A DNA stretch of 64,000 bases from Pedobacter psychroterrae (lineage in GTDB: Bacteria > Bacteroidota > Bacteroidia > Sphingobacteriales > Sphingobacteriaceae), in contig NZ_SJSL01000004.1 of the NCBI RefSeq assembly GCF_004331695.1, positions 1 through 64,000 on the forward strand, read 5' to 3'. Positions 42,300-51,279 of this stretch are shown here, in pieces; position 1 is the stretch's first letter; each line of letters begins with the position of its first letter. Made by a program: the position numbers and the translations under genes. The notes beneath the pieces were generated by a model. It searched no databases. It was not told the DNA's origin and was given only the letters and a program-made list of their open reading frames with translations.

Positions 42300-44237
42300 A
42301 TGAACTTGAAAACAGGGATACTTTGCCTGATTTGCTTTGCGGGTATTAATACGCAGGCTATTGATAAGAAATATGAACTTAAATCGCCGGATAAAAAGCT
42401 TTCAGTCAGTATACTAACAGGCGATAGTACCACTTATAGTGTAGCTTATAAAGGATTGAATGTTGTGCTGACTTCAGCTATTTCAATGAAACTGCAAAAT
42501 ATTGAATTAGGAAAAAAGGTAACCATCAATAAAGCTGCTGCTAGTTCCGGAAAGGAATTTAATGAATTAACGCTAAGTATTAAAGGCGATTATGCGATGG
42601 TATTTAGGGTTTATAAAGAAGGGTTTGCATACCGGTTCATCACAAATATTAAAGACTCAGTAAAAGTGATCAGCGAACAAGCAGTGTTTAATTTACTTAA
42701 ATCACCCGCGGCTTTTCTTCAGGAAACGGACAATTATACCAGCTGGGAAGGCCCATATGTGAAGTACGTGTCTACGGAACTGATCGCTAATGGAAAACGG
42801 GCCACTACACCTGCGCTGTTTAGCTATCACGATTCGGGTGTAGAGCTAGTGATTGCAGAATCTGACTTGTTTGATTACCCGGGAATGTACGTTCAGAAAA
42901 ATGGGGATCAGTATAACGGCAACTGGGCACAATATCCAACTAAAACAGAACTGGGCAGTTGGGGCAACTTCGTTTCTGTAGTAAAGGAACGCGCAGGTTT
43001 TCTTGCCAGCACCACTGGAAAAAGAACTTTTCCATGGAGAATAGTCATGGTCTCTGTGGATGACCGCGACCTGCTAAACAATCACCTGGTGCGTAAGTTG
43101 GCGAGTCCGTCTATACTTAAAGACACCAGCTGGATTAAACCGGGAAAAGCAACCTGGGAATGGTGGCATGATGCCTTGTTGCCGGGTGCGGATATCCCAT
43201 CGGGCATGCCCAACAGAAATACAGCACTGTACAACTACTATGTGGACTTTGCAGCAGAGAACAAGCTGGAATACCTGATGATCGATGCCGGCTGGTCTGA
43301 CAATTATGACCTGACTAAGATCAACCCGAAAAATGATGTAAGGGGGGTGATCAAACGCGCAAAGGAAAAAAACGTCGGCGTGTTTTTATGGTGTGTGGGG
43401 ACCACCTTATTAAAAGACTTGGACAAGAATCTTGATTTCCTGGCTTCAATCGGGGCAGTAGGCATTAAGGTTGATTTTTTCGACCGGGATGACCAGTTGG
43501 CGATGCAGTGGATTGAAACAATCGCAAAGGAAGCAGCCAAAAGAAAACTGATGGTCAATTTTCATGGTTGCAGCAAGCCTACAGGGATGGAAAAGACCTA
43601 TCCGAATATCGTAAATTATGAAGCAGTAAGGGGGGCGGAGTCCGACAAATGGGATTATACCATCGATCCTGCCCATCACCTGCTGATGCCATTTATCAGG
43701 ATGCTGGCAGGGCCGATGGACTATACGCCGGGAGCGATGAGGAATAAAACCAAAGCGGCATTCAAGCCCATTGATCCGGGATTACCATCCGGACAAGGCA
43801 CACGTGCCCATGAACTGGCCATGTTTGTATTGTACGACCAGCCATTTGCCATGCTGGCCGATTCACCCGTGGAGTACATGAAATATCCCGATATCATGCA
43901 GTTCCTTTCTGCTGTGCCTACTGTGTATGATGAAACGAAAGTGCTGGCAGCTAAGATTGGCGAATATGCGATAGTTGCCAAAAGAAAAGGCGAGGACTGG
44001 TACGCAGGGGCAATGACCAATTGGGAACCGAAAGACCTGGAACTGGACCTAAGTTTCCTGAAACCCGGCATCACTTATACAGCCGACATCTATACGGATG
44101 GCCCGGATGCTGCAACCAATGCTGAGCAATACGTGCATCAGACCATTGAAGTAACCAACCGGACTAAAATGAAGGTCAAAATGGCGCCGGGCGGAGGCTT
44201 TGCAATAATGATAAAAAAGTCCATCTTTAAGAAATAA
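42300..44237 (+). CDS. GH97 retaining-type alpha-galactosidase
   Basis: Glycoside hydrolase family 97, likely an alpha-galactosidase. Signal peptide (MNLKTGILCLICFAGINTQA), N-terminal beta-sandwich, then the barrel: PGKATWEWWHDALLPGADIP, LEYLMIDAGWSDNYD, VGIKVDFFDRDDQLAMQWIE, MVNFHGCSKPTGMEKTYPNI, NYEAVRGAESDKWD, FIRMLAGPMDYTPGAMRNKT. The Asp in KVDFFDRDD (Asp392 from this start) is the nucleophile site of the retaining GH97 group, as in BtGH97b; the inverting group (SusB) has no Asp there. Glu441 or Glu448 is the acid/base candidate. The longer frame from 42165 overlaps galM and is not used. Confidence 0.9.
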   Translation: MNLKTGILCLICFAGINTQAIDKKYELKSPDKKLSVSILTGDSTTYSVAYKGLNVVLTSAISMKLQNIELGKKVTINKAAASSGKEFNELTLSIKGDYAMVFRVYKEGFAYRFITNIKDSVKVISEQAVFNLLKSPAAFLQETDNYTSWEGPYVKYVSTELIANGKRATTPALFSYHDSGVELVIAESDLFDYPGMYVQKNGDQYNGNWAQYPTKTELGSWGNFVSVVKERAGFLASTTGKRTFPWRIVMVSVDDRDLLNNHLVRKLASPSILKDTSWIKPGKATWEWWHDALLPGADIPSGMPNRNTALYNYYVDFAAENKLEYLMIDAGWSDNYDLTKINPKNDVRGVIKRAKEKNVGVFLWCVGTTLLKDLDKNLDFLASIGAVGIKVDFFDRDDQLAMQWIETIAKEAAKRKLMVNFHGCSKPTGMEKTYPNIVNYEAVRGAESDKWDYTIDPAHHLLMPFIRMLAGPMDYTPGAMRNKTKAAFKPIDPGLPSGQGTRAHELAMFVLYDQPFAMLADSPVEYMKYPDIMQFLSAVPTVYDETKVLAAKIGEYAIVAKRKGEDWYAGAMTNWEPKDLELDLSFLKPGITYTADIYTDGPDAATNAEQYVHQTIEVTNRTKMKVKMAPGGGFAIMIKKSIFKK

Positions 44238-44297
44238 TAATCTATTTGTCACAGGTAAAAAACCGACATCTTTAAATTAAACCAAAATATAAACTAA

Positions 44298-45644
44298 ATG
44301 AGTGTAGAACAACTAAGTTTTAATCACAAGTACATCATTGGTATCTCGTTTATCTCCGCACTGGGCGGTTATTTATTCGGATTTGACTTTGCTGTAATAT
44401 CAGGAGCCTTGCCTTTTTTAAGGACACAATTCATGCTTGATGCGTGGTGGGAGGGCTTCCTGACCGGATCACTGGCATTGGGCTGTATTGCCGGATGCCT
44501 GGTAGCAGGGAATATTGCAGACAGATATGGTCGTAAACCAGGTTTAATGATTGCTGCTATCATCTTTGCGCTCTCTTCACTGGGTATTGCCTTTTCGTCC
44601 AGCTTGTCGCTCTTCGTGATCATGCGTTTTGCCGCAGGGATAGGAGTAGGGATGGCCTCGATGCTTTGTCCTATGTACATCGCCGAGATCTCACCAGCAA
44701 AGGTTAGGGGCCGTAACGTGGCCATCAATCAGCTAACAGTAGTAATAGGAATATTGGTAACCAATCTGGTCAATTACTTCATCGCCGATACCGGACCCGA
44801 TGCCTGGCGCTGGATGTTTGGCCTGGGCGTAGTGCCTTCTATCGTATTTCTTGTAGGCGTGCTATGGTTGCCGGAAAGTCCAAGATGGTTATTGAAAGCC
44901 GGTAAAGAAGAAGAGGCAAGAAGGGTATTACATAAATTAGGTTCTGAATCATTCGTCAACACCACGTTTACCGAGATAGAGAAGTCGCTGGTAGGGGTTA
45001 AGAAACTATCGTACAAAGCGGTTTTTGAGAAAAGCGTCAGGCCGGCAGTGGTGGTTGGGATCACATTGGCAGTATTTCAGCAATTTTGCGGGATCAATGT
45101 GGTGTTCAACTACACATCCACCATCTTCGAATCTGTTGGGGCAAATCTGGACCGTCAGCTTTTTGAAACCGTAGCGATAGGAGTGGTCAACCTGGTATTT
45201 ACCATCGTGGCGATGTGGCAGGTAGATAAACTTGGCCGTAAGCCATTGATGCTGATCGGTTCATTGGGGCTGTCTGTAGTGTACCTCATACTCGCCTTCC
45301 TATTACAAAATCATTATCCTGCAGGTATGGTTTCGATCTTTGTATTGCTGGCGATCAGCATGTACGCGATCTCAATAGCTCCAGTTACATGGGTACTGAT
45401 CTCTGAGATCTTTCCCAACAAGATAAGGGGTGCTGCATCATCTGTGGCGGTAATTTCCCTGTGGGGAGCTTATTTCATACTCGTATTTACCTTTCCCATA
45501 CTTGCAGAAAAACTAGGTACGTTCGGTCCTTTTTACCTGTATGCAGGAATATGTTTCCTTGGCTTCTTATTCATTAAAGGCAAGGTTAAAGAAACAAAAG
45601 GCCAGACCCTGGAAGAGCTGGAACAAACATTAATTAGACATTAA
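44298..45644 (+). CDS. Sugar porter family MFS symporter (XylE/GalP-like)
   Basis: Inner-membrane sugar:proton symporter with 12 helices in 448 residues. The family signatures are all there: GYLFGFDFAVISGALPFL, GNIADRYGRKPGLM, PMYIAEISPAKVRGRNVAI, LPESPRWLLKAGKEEEARRV, AVFQQFCGINVVFNYTSTIF, QVDKLGRKPLMLIG, PVTWVLISEIFPNKIRGAAS. It most probably carries galactose or the hexose released by the two alpha-galactosidases; the substrate is inferred. AACCAAAATATAAACTAA stands just before the ATG. Confidence 0.9.
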   Translation: MSVEQLSFNHKYIIGISFISALGGYLFGFDFAVISGALPFLRTQFMLDAWWEGFLTGSLALGCIAGCLVAGNIADRYGRKPGLMIAAIIFALSSLGIAFSSSLSLFVIMRFAAGIGVGMASMLCPMYIAEISPAKVRGRNVAINQLTVVIGILVTNLVNYFIADTGPDAWRWMFGLGVVPSIVFLVGVLWLPESPRWLLKAGKEEEARRVLHKLGSESFVNTTFTEIEKSLVGVKKLSYKAVFEKSVRPAVVVGITLAVFQQFCGINVVFNYTSTIFESVGANLDRQLFETVAIGVVNLVFTIVAMWQVDKLGRKPLMLIGSLGLSVVYLILAFLLQNHYPAGMVSIFVLLAISMYAISIAPVTWVLISEIFPNKIRGAASSVAVISLWGAYFILVFTFPILAEKLGTFGPFYLYAGICFLGFLFIKGKVKETKGQTLEELEQTLIRH

Positions 45645-45663
45645 ATTTAATATAGTATCACTG

Positions 45664-48600
45664 ATGAACAATATGCCCGTAAAAGTGTGGGAAGCGCAGG
45701 TTTCTATACCAACTTATGGTATTGGTAAGCCAAACAAAAACCCAATGTTCTTTGAAAAAAGAATCTATCAGGGAAGCAGCGGTGTGGTGTATCCCAACCC
45801 TGTAATTGAGAAAATACTGGACGAAAAGACTGATAAAGACTATACAGGACTGTTTATAGAAAACGAATACCTGAAGATCATGATCCTGCCTGAACTGGGC
45901 GGAAGGATCCAGATGGCTTATGATAAGATCAAGGACAGGCATTTTATCTATTATAACCAGGTCATCAAACCTGCATTGGTGGGGCTAACTGGTCCCTGGA
46001 TATCAGGGGGTATTGAGTTCAACTGGCCTCAGCACCATCGTCCGAGTACTTTTGATCCAGTAGATTATAAGATTGAAGAAAATGAAGACGGTAGTAAAAC
46101 AGTCTGGGTGAACGAGGTAGAGCAAATGTTTCATACAAAGGGCATGGCGGGTTTTACCCTGCATCCTGATAAGGCTTATATCGAGATCAAGGCTAAACTG
46201 CTCAACAGATCGGCCCTGCCGCAGACATTTTTATGGTGGGCCAACCCTGCGGTGAAAGTGAACGACCATTACCAGTCTGTATTTCCACCTGATGTAAATG
46301 CGGTGTTTGACCACGGCAAGCGGGATGTATCTACGTTTCCAATTGCCACCGGCACTTATTATAAAGTAGATTATTCACCGGGCACTGATATATCGATGTA
46401 TAAAAACATTCCGGTGCCGACTTCCTACATGGCCATCAATTCTGATTATGATTTCGTAGGCGGATATGAGCACGATACGCAAGGCGGACTGTTACATGTA
46501 GCCAATCACCATGTATCACCGGGCAAGAAACAATGGACCTGGGGACATAGTGATTTTGGACAGGCATGGGATAGAAACCTCACCGACGAAGACGGCCCGT
46601 ATATAGAACTGATGACGGGTATGTTTACCGACAACCAGCCCGATTTTACCTGGCTGATGCCGAATGAGGAGAAGTCATTTACGCAGTATTTCTTACCCTA
46701 CAGGGAACTTGGCGTAGTAAAAAATGCTACGAAAGATATCTTGCTGGCCATCAATAAAACCGGTGATAAAGTAATTATAAAAGTTTATGTGACTTCTGTC
46801 CAAAAAGACATCACGCTCCATTTAAAACATGGCGATAAAACGATTTATAGTGAGCAATTGAGCATTGATCCTAAGGAAGTGTACGTCAAAGAACTGGCTA
46901 TTGAGCAGGATGTTACTGAAGATCAACTGGTTTTATCTATGAGTGCAGCCAATGGCAAGGAGCTGATAAAGTATGATCCTTCGTCTAATAAAAAGAACGA
47001 AATTCCTTCCCCTGCAAAGCCGGCATTGAGTCCGGAGAACACGGAAAATAACGAGCAACTGTTTCTTACCGCCCAGCATCTGGAACAATATCGTCATGCT
47101 ACTTACAGTCCGGTCCCGTACTATGAAGAAGCGCTAAGAAGAGACGACAAAGACTTTCGCTGCAACAATGCGCTGGGCCTATGGTACCTGAGAAGAGGTC
47201 AGTTCGCGAAGAGCGAAGGGTATTTTAGAAAGGCCATTGAGACCAGTATACAGCGCAATCCCAATCCGTACGACACGGAACCTTATTACAATCTGGGCTT
47301 ATGTCTTAAGTTTCAGGACAAGCACGAAGAAGCTTACCAGTCATTTTATAAAGCTACCTGGGGCAGGGCATGGAAAGATTCTGGTTTCTTTGCCGTTTCA
47401 CAGATAGATCTGAGCAGGGCTGATTATCAGCTTGCACTGGAACACATTACACTGGCAATTGACAGCAATGCAAGCAACAGCAAATCATATGTACTGAAGT
47501 CTGCCGCATACCGCAACCTGGGTCAGTCAGCCCAGTCTGTCACCATTTCAAAACAGGCACTGGAAAGAGATCCGTTTAATCTTGGAGCATTATATGAACT
47601 GTCTGCCGCCTATGCAATGCAAAATGAAAATGAACAAAGCGCATCGGCATTAAGCGAGCTTCTGAAGCTTTCCAGAGGATATGAACAAAACTTTATAGAA
47701 TACGCACTGGACTATGCAGCAGCAGGATTATATAAAGAAGCAGCAGACCTGTTGGCACATGGGGTGAAACCTACAGGAACGCATCCTTTGGTTCACTACT
47801 ATTTAGGCTGGCTGAACTATAAAATGAATGATCAGACAACGGCAACTGCACAATTTAAACTGGCAGCTGCTGCTGATTCTTATCTTTGCTTTCCAAACAG
47901 ACTGGAAGAAATCAATGTATTGAAGCTGGCCATCAGCTTAAATCCGGAAGATGCCAAAGCGCCTTACTATCTTGGAAACCTGTTTTATGACAAGCGTCAG
48001 TATGATGATGCAATCGCGTATTGGGAGCTGTCGGCACAGCTGGACGGCAATTTCCCGACCGCTTTACGCAACTTAGGGATCGCTTTTTTTAATAAGCGCA
48101 ACGACGAACAAAAAGCATTGACCTGTTTTGAAAAAGCTTTTGAGCTGGACCCAACAGACGACAGGTTGTGCATGGAACTGCATCAGTTGTACAAAAGACT
48201 GAATTACAGTCCAGAAAAAAGAAAAGCATTTTTACATGCAAACCTTGAAACTGCACTTGAGCGGGATGATGTATACCTGGAATGGGTGGCGATACACAAT
48301 TTTCTTGGTGAGCATCATAAGGCGCTTGAACTGATCAGCAAAAGACAGTTTCATCCCTGGGAAGGGGGAGAGGGAAAGGCATCCGGGCAATACGTATTTA
48401 GTCTTGTGGAAATTGCGAAAGAGAAAATCCAGTCTAATGACTTTAACGATGCAATAGAAGCTTTAAATGCTGCGCAAAGTTATCCGCATAACCTCGGCGA
48501 AGGTAAGCTGTTTGGAGCTCAGGAAAATGAGATCTTTTACTGGCTAGGATCTGCTTATGAAGGGCTTGGAGAACCAGAAACAGCAAATAGCTATTTTGTC

Positions 48601-48999
48601 AAAGCAAGTGAAGGACTTGATGAGCCATCGGCAGCGGTGTTCTACAATGACCAGCAGCCCGACAAGATCTTCTATCAGGGCCTGGCATGGAATAAAATGG
48701 ACAGGCCTGATAAAGCCGCATCGATTTTCAATAAGCTGGTCAACTATGGCGAGCAGCACATCGACGATGCCATCAAAATCGATTACTTTGCTGTCTCACT
48801 GCCCAATATGCTGATTTTTGAAGATGACCTCGACATTAGAAATAAAGCGCATTGCTCGTTTATGAAAGGACTGGGATATTTAGGATTGGAACAGCATGAG
48901 GCTGCTGATAAAGCATTTTCAGAGACACTGCAATTGGATGCTGAACACCTTGGGGCAAAAATCCATAGCATTATGCCAATTCAATATAAAAAAGTTTAA
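45664..48999 (+). CDS. DUF5107 domain and TPR-repeat protein
   Basis: A 1111-residue protein without signal peptide. The first 400 residues are a DUF5107 domain, a mutarotase-like beta-sandwich: RIYQGSSGVVYPNPVIEKIL, YLKIMILPELGGRIQMAYDK, GPWISGGIEFNWPQHHRPST, FLWWANPAVKVNDHYQSVFP, TGMFTDNQPDFTWLMPNEEK. From about residue 470 to the end are TPR repeats (CNNALGLWYLRRGQFAKSEG, PYYNLGLCLKFQDKHEEAYQ, APYYLGNLFYDKRQYDDAIA, GLGYLGLEQHEAADKAF). The beta-sandwich may bind sugar and the TPR part may hold other PUL proteins, but no activity is known. It lies 19 bases after the symporter gene. Confidence 0.85.
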   Translation: MNNMPVKVWEAQVSIPTYGIGKPNKNPMFFEKRIYQGSSGVVYPNPVIEKILDEKTDKDYTGLFIENEYLKIMILPELGGRIQMAYDKIKDRHFIYYNQVIKPALVGLTGPWISGGIEFNWPQHHRPSTFDPVDYKIEENEDGSKTVWVNEVEQMFHTKGMAGFTLHPDKAYIEIKAKLLNRSALPQTFLWWANPAVKVNDHYQSVFPPDVNAVFDHGKRDVSTFPIATGTYYKVDYSPGTDISMYKNIPVPTSYMAINSDYDFVGGYEHDTQGGLLHVANHHVSPGKKQWTWGHSDFGQAWDRNLTDEDGPYIELMTGMFTDNQPDFTWLMPNEEKSFTQYFLPYRELGVVKNATKDILLAINKTGDKVIIKVYVTSVQKDITLHLKHGDKTIYSEQLSIDPKEVYVKELAIEQDVTEDQLVLSMSAANGKELIKYDPSSNKKNEIPSPAKPALSPENTENNEQLFLTAQHLEQYRHATYSPVPYYEEALRRDDKDFRCNNALGLWYLRRGQFAKSEGYFRKAIETSIQRNPNPYDTEPYYNLGLCLKFQDKHEEAYQSFYKATWGRAWKDSGFFAVSQIDLSRADYQLALEHITLAIDSNASNSKSYVLKSAAYRNLGQSAQSVTISKQALERDPFNLGALYELSAAYAMQNENEQSASALSELLKLSRGYEQNFIEYALDYAAAGLYKEAADLLAHGVKPTGTHPLVHYYLGWLNYKMNDQTTATAQFKLAAAADSYLCFPNRLEEINVLKLAISLNPEDAKAPYYLGNLFYDKRQYDDAIAYWELSAQLDGNFPTALRNLGIAFFNKRNDEQKALTCFEKAFELDPTDDRLCMELHQLYKRLNYSPEKRKAFLHANLETALERDDVYLEWVAIHNFLGEHHKALELISKRQFHPWEGGEGKASGQYVFSLVEIAKEKIQSNDFNDAIEALNAAQSYPHNLGEGKLFGAQENEIFYWLGSAYEGLGEPETANSYFVKASEGLDEPSAAVFYNDQQPDKIFYQGLAWNKMDRPDKAASIFNKLVNYGEQHIDDAIKIDYFAVSLPNMLIFEDDLDIRNKAHCSFMKGLGYLGLEQHEAADKAFSETLQLDAEHLGAKIHSIMPIQYKKV

Positions 49000-49042
49000 T
49001 ACAATAAGCTAAATTTGGCTTTGGCCTAAATATAAATTTAAG

Positions 49043-51250
49043 ATGAAGTTTGAAAAATCAATGACCACTACTTTACGACGCTATTCTGCCCTTTGCTGCT
49101 TGCTGCTTGCCTCCGGTAATGTTTGGGCGCAGACAATCCCAGTTGAAACCAGCAGCAATGCTGTAGTATTACAGGCAGATGCCAATAAAAACCTAAGTGT
49201 CATCTATTTTGGAAAAAAACTGGGCAATGCTGCTGAATACGAGCAGATTCCTGCTACGTACAAGCAAACAAGTGATTATACTAACCAGCTAAATTCGGCC
49301 TACACCACTTCCGGTTCCAGAAATTTAATGGAACCTGCCATTACTGTTACCCATGCGGATGGCAACAATTCATTGGACCTCAAGTATGTAAGTCACAACC
49401 TCAATAAAATAGATGCAAACGTATCTTTATTGACTGTGGTGCTCAAAGATCCTGTTTATGACTTTACCGTAACCCTATACTACAAGACTTTCTTTAAGGA
49501 AGATGTAGTAGAGCAGTGGAGTGTGATCAAACACAAAGAAAAAGGCAATGTGCTGCTGCAAAAATATGCGTCGGCCAACCTTCATCTCAAGGCTGGAAAT
49601 GGTTTTTGGTTGACACAATATCACGGCGACTGGGCTAAAGAAATGCAGCCTGAAGAATCAAAGATTACACATGGCATCAAGACTTTGGATACCAAACTGG
49701 GTACAAGAACAAATTTGTTCATGCCTTCGGTGTTTATGGTGTCACTGGACAAGCCCGCCACAGAAGATGAAGGAACCGTATTGTATGGTTCATTGGAGTA
49801 CAGCGGCAACTTCAAAACAGATCTGGAGCTCGACTATCAGAATAACCTGAGGATCATCTCCGGGATCAATAATTACGCTTCTGCCTATACGCTAAAGCCC
49901 AATGAAGAATTTGAGACACCGGCATTCTTGTATACCCTGTCCAGCACAGGTAAAGGTACTGCCAGCAGAAATATGCATACCTGGGCCAGGAACTATAAGC
50001 TCCTTGACGGAAAAGGAAACCGCCTGACTTTACTCAATAACTGGGAGGCTACTTATTTCGATTTCAATGAAACAAAACTATTTGAATTGCTGAAAGACAC
50101 GAAGAAACTAGGTGTTGATTTATTCCTTTTGGACGATGGATGGTTTGCCAATAAGTATCCCCGTAATGGTGATGTAGCTGGGCTGGGCGACTGGGAGGAA
50201 AACAAAACCAAATTACCCAACGGTATCTCATCTTTAGTTAAAGAAGCAAAGAACAACGAAGTAAAATTTGGTATCTGGATAGAGCCTGAAATGGTCAATC
50301 CAAAAAGTCAGTTGTACGAAAAACATCCTGATTGGGTTGTAAAACAAGATAAAAGAGAGGAATACTATTTCAGAAACCAATTGGTGCTGGATCTGAGCAA
50401 TCCTAAAGTACAGGATTTCGTATTTGGTGTGGTAGACGATCTGTTTACCAAAAACCCTGAACTGGCCTACATAAAATGGGATTGTAATGCGGTAATTTAC
50501 AATGCGCATTCTTCCTATCTTAAAAACCAAAACCATTTCTATATAGAATACATGCGCGGTTTATATAAGGTACTCGAAAAGATCCGTGCCAAATATCCTA
50601 CCGTACCGATGATGTTGTGTTCAGGTGGCGGTGGTCGTGTAGACTATGCAGCGCTAAAGTATTTTACTGAGTTCTGGCCTAGTGACAATACAGATCCGCT
50701 GGAGCGCATATTTATGCAGTGGGAATATTCCTATTTCTATCCGGCCATCAGCAGCTCAAACCACGTGACTGACTGGGGCAAACAGCCAATCAAATACCGT
50801 ACTGATGTAGCCATGATGGGCAAACTGGGCTTTGATATTGTAGTGAGCCATTTAAAAGAAAATGACCTTAAGTATGTGCAGGGTGCCATAAACACCTATA
50901 ACACCCTAAAGCCGATCATCTGGCAGGGCGATCAGTACAGGCTTGCCAGTCCGAGGGAAGGCAGTGTGGCTTCGATCTTATATTTGAACGACTCAAAATC
51001 TAACGGAGTGATCTTTAACTACCTGGTAAACAATCGCTATGATGAAAGCAGCAAGTTTCCGATTAAACTAAAAGGATTGGATGCAGCTAAGAAATACCAG
51101 ATCAAAGAAGTGAATTTATATCCGGGAACCAATTCTTCCATTGATGCAACTAAAACATATACAGGTGATTTTCTAATGAAAATTGGCTTTAATCCGCAAA
51201 TTAGCTCCGGAAGAACAAGTGTGATATTGCAAATAGATGAAATAAAATAG
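49043..51250 (+). CDS. GH36 alpha-galactosidase
   Basis: Second alpha-galactosidase of the locus, from another fold family than GH97. Signal peptide (MKFEKSMTTTLRRYSALCCL then LLASGNVWAQ), N-terminal beta-supersandwich, then the (beta/alpha)8 barrel: WEATYFDFNETKLFELLKDT, LFLLDDGWFANKYPRNGDVA, FGIWIEPEMVNPKSQLY, AYIKWDCNAVI with the nucleophile Asp480, MLCSGGGGRVDYAALKYFTE and FWPSDNTDPLERI with the acid/base Asp548. It is full length at 735 residues and probably works in the periplasm on raffinose-family or galactomannan-derived oligosaccharides. Confidence 0.95.
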   Translation: MKFEKSMTTTLRRYSALCCLLLASGNVWAQTIPVETSSNAVVLQADANKNLSVIYFGKKLGNAAEYEQIPATYKQTSDYTNQLNSAYTTSGSRNLMEPAITVTHADGNNSLDLKYVSHNLNKIDANVSLLTVVLKDPVYDFTVTLYYKTFFKEDVVEQWSVIKHKEKGNVLLQKYASANLHLKAGNGFWLTQYHGDWAKEMQPEESKITHGIKTLDTKLGTRTNLFMPSVFMVSLDKPATEDEGTVLYGSLEYSGNFKTDLELDYQNNLRIISGINNYASAYTLKPNEEFETPAFLYTLSSTGKGTASRNMHTWARNYKLLDGKGNRLTLLNNWEATYFDFNETKLFELLKDTKKLGVDLFLLDDGWFANKYPRNGDVAGLGDWEENKTKLPNGISSLVKEAKNNEVKFGIWIEPEMVNPKSQLYEKHPDWVVKQDKREEYYFRNQLVLDLSNPKVQDFVFGVVDDLFTKNPELAYIKWDCNAVIYNAHSSYLKNQNHFYIEYMRGLYKVLEKIRAKYPTVPMMLCSGGGGRVDYAALKYFTEFWPSDNTDPLERIFMQWEYSYFYPAISSSNHVTDWGKQPIKYRTDVAMMGKLGFDIVVSHLKENDLKYVQGAINTYNTLKPIIWQGDQYRLASPREGSVASILYLNDSKSNGVIFNYLVNNRYDESSKFPIKLKGLDAAKKYQIKEVNLYPGTNSSIDATKTYTGDFLMKIGFNPQISSGRTSVILQIDEIK

Positions 51251-51279
51251 TAAGTTTATATCCGTAAACCTTATTTTGT

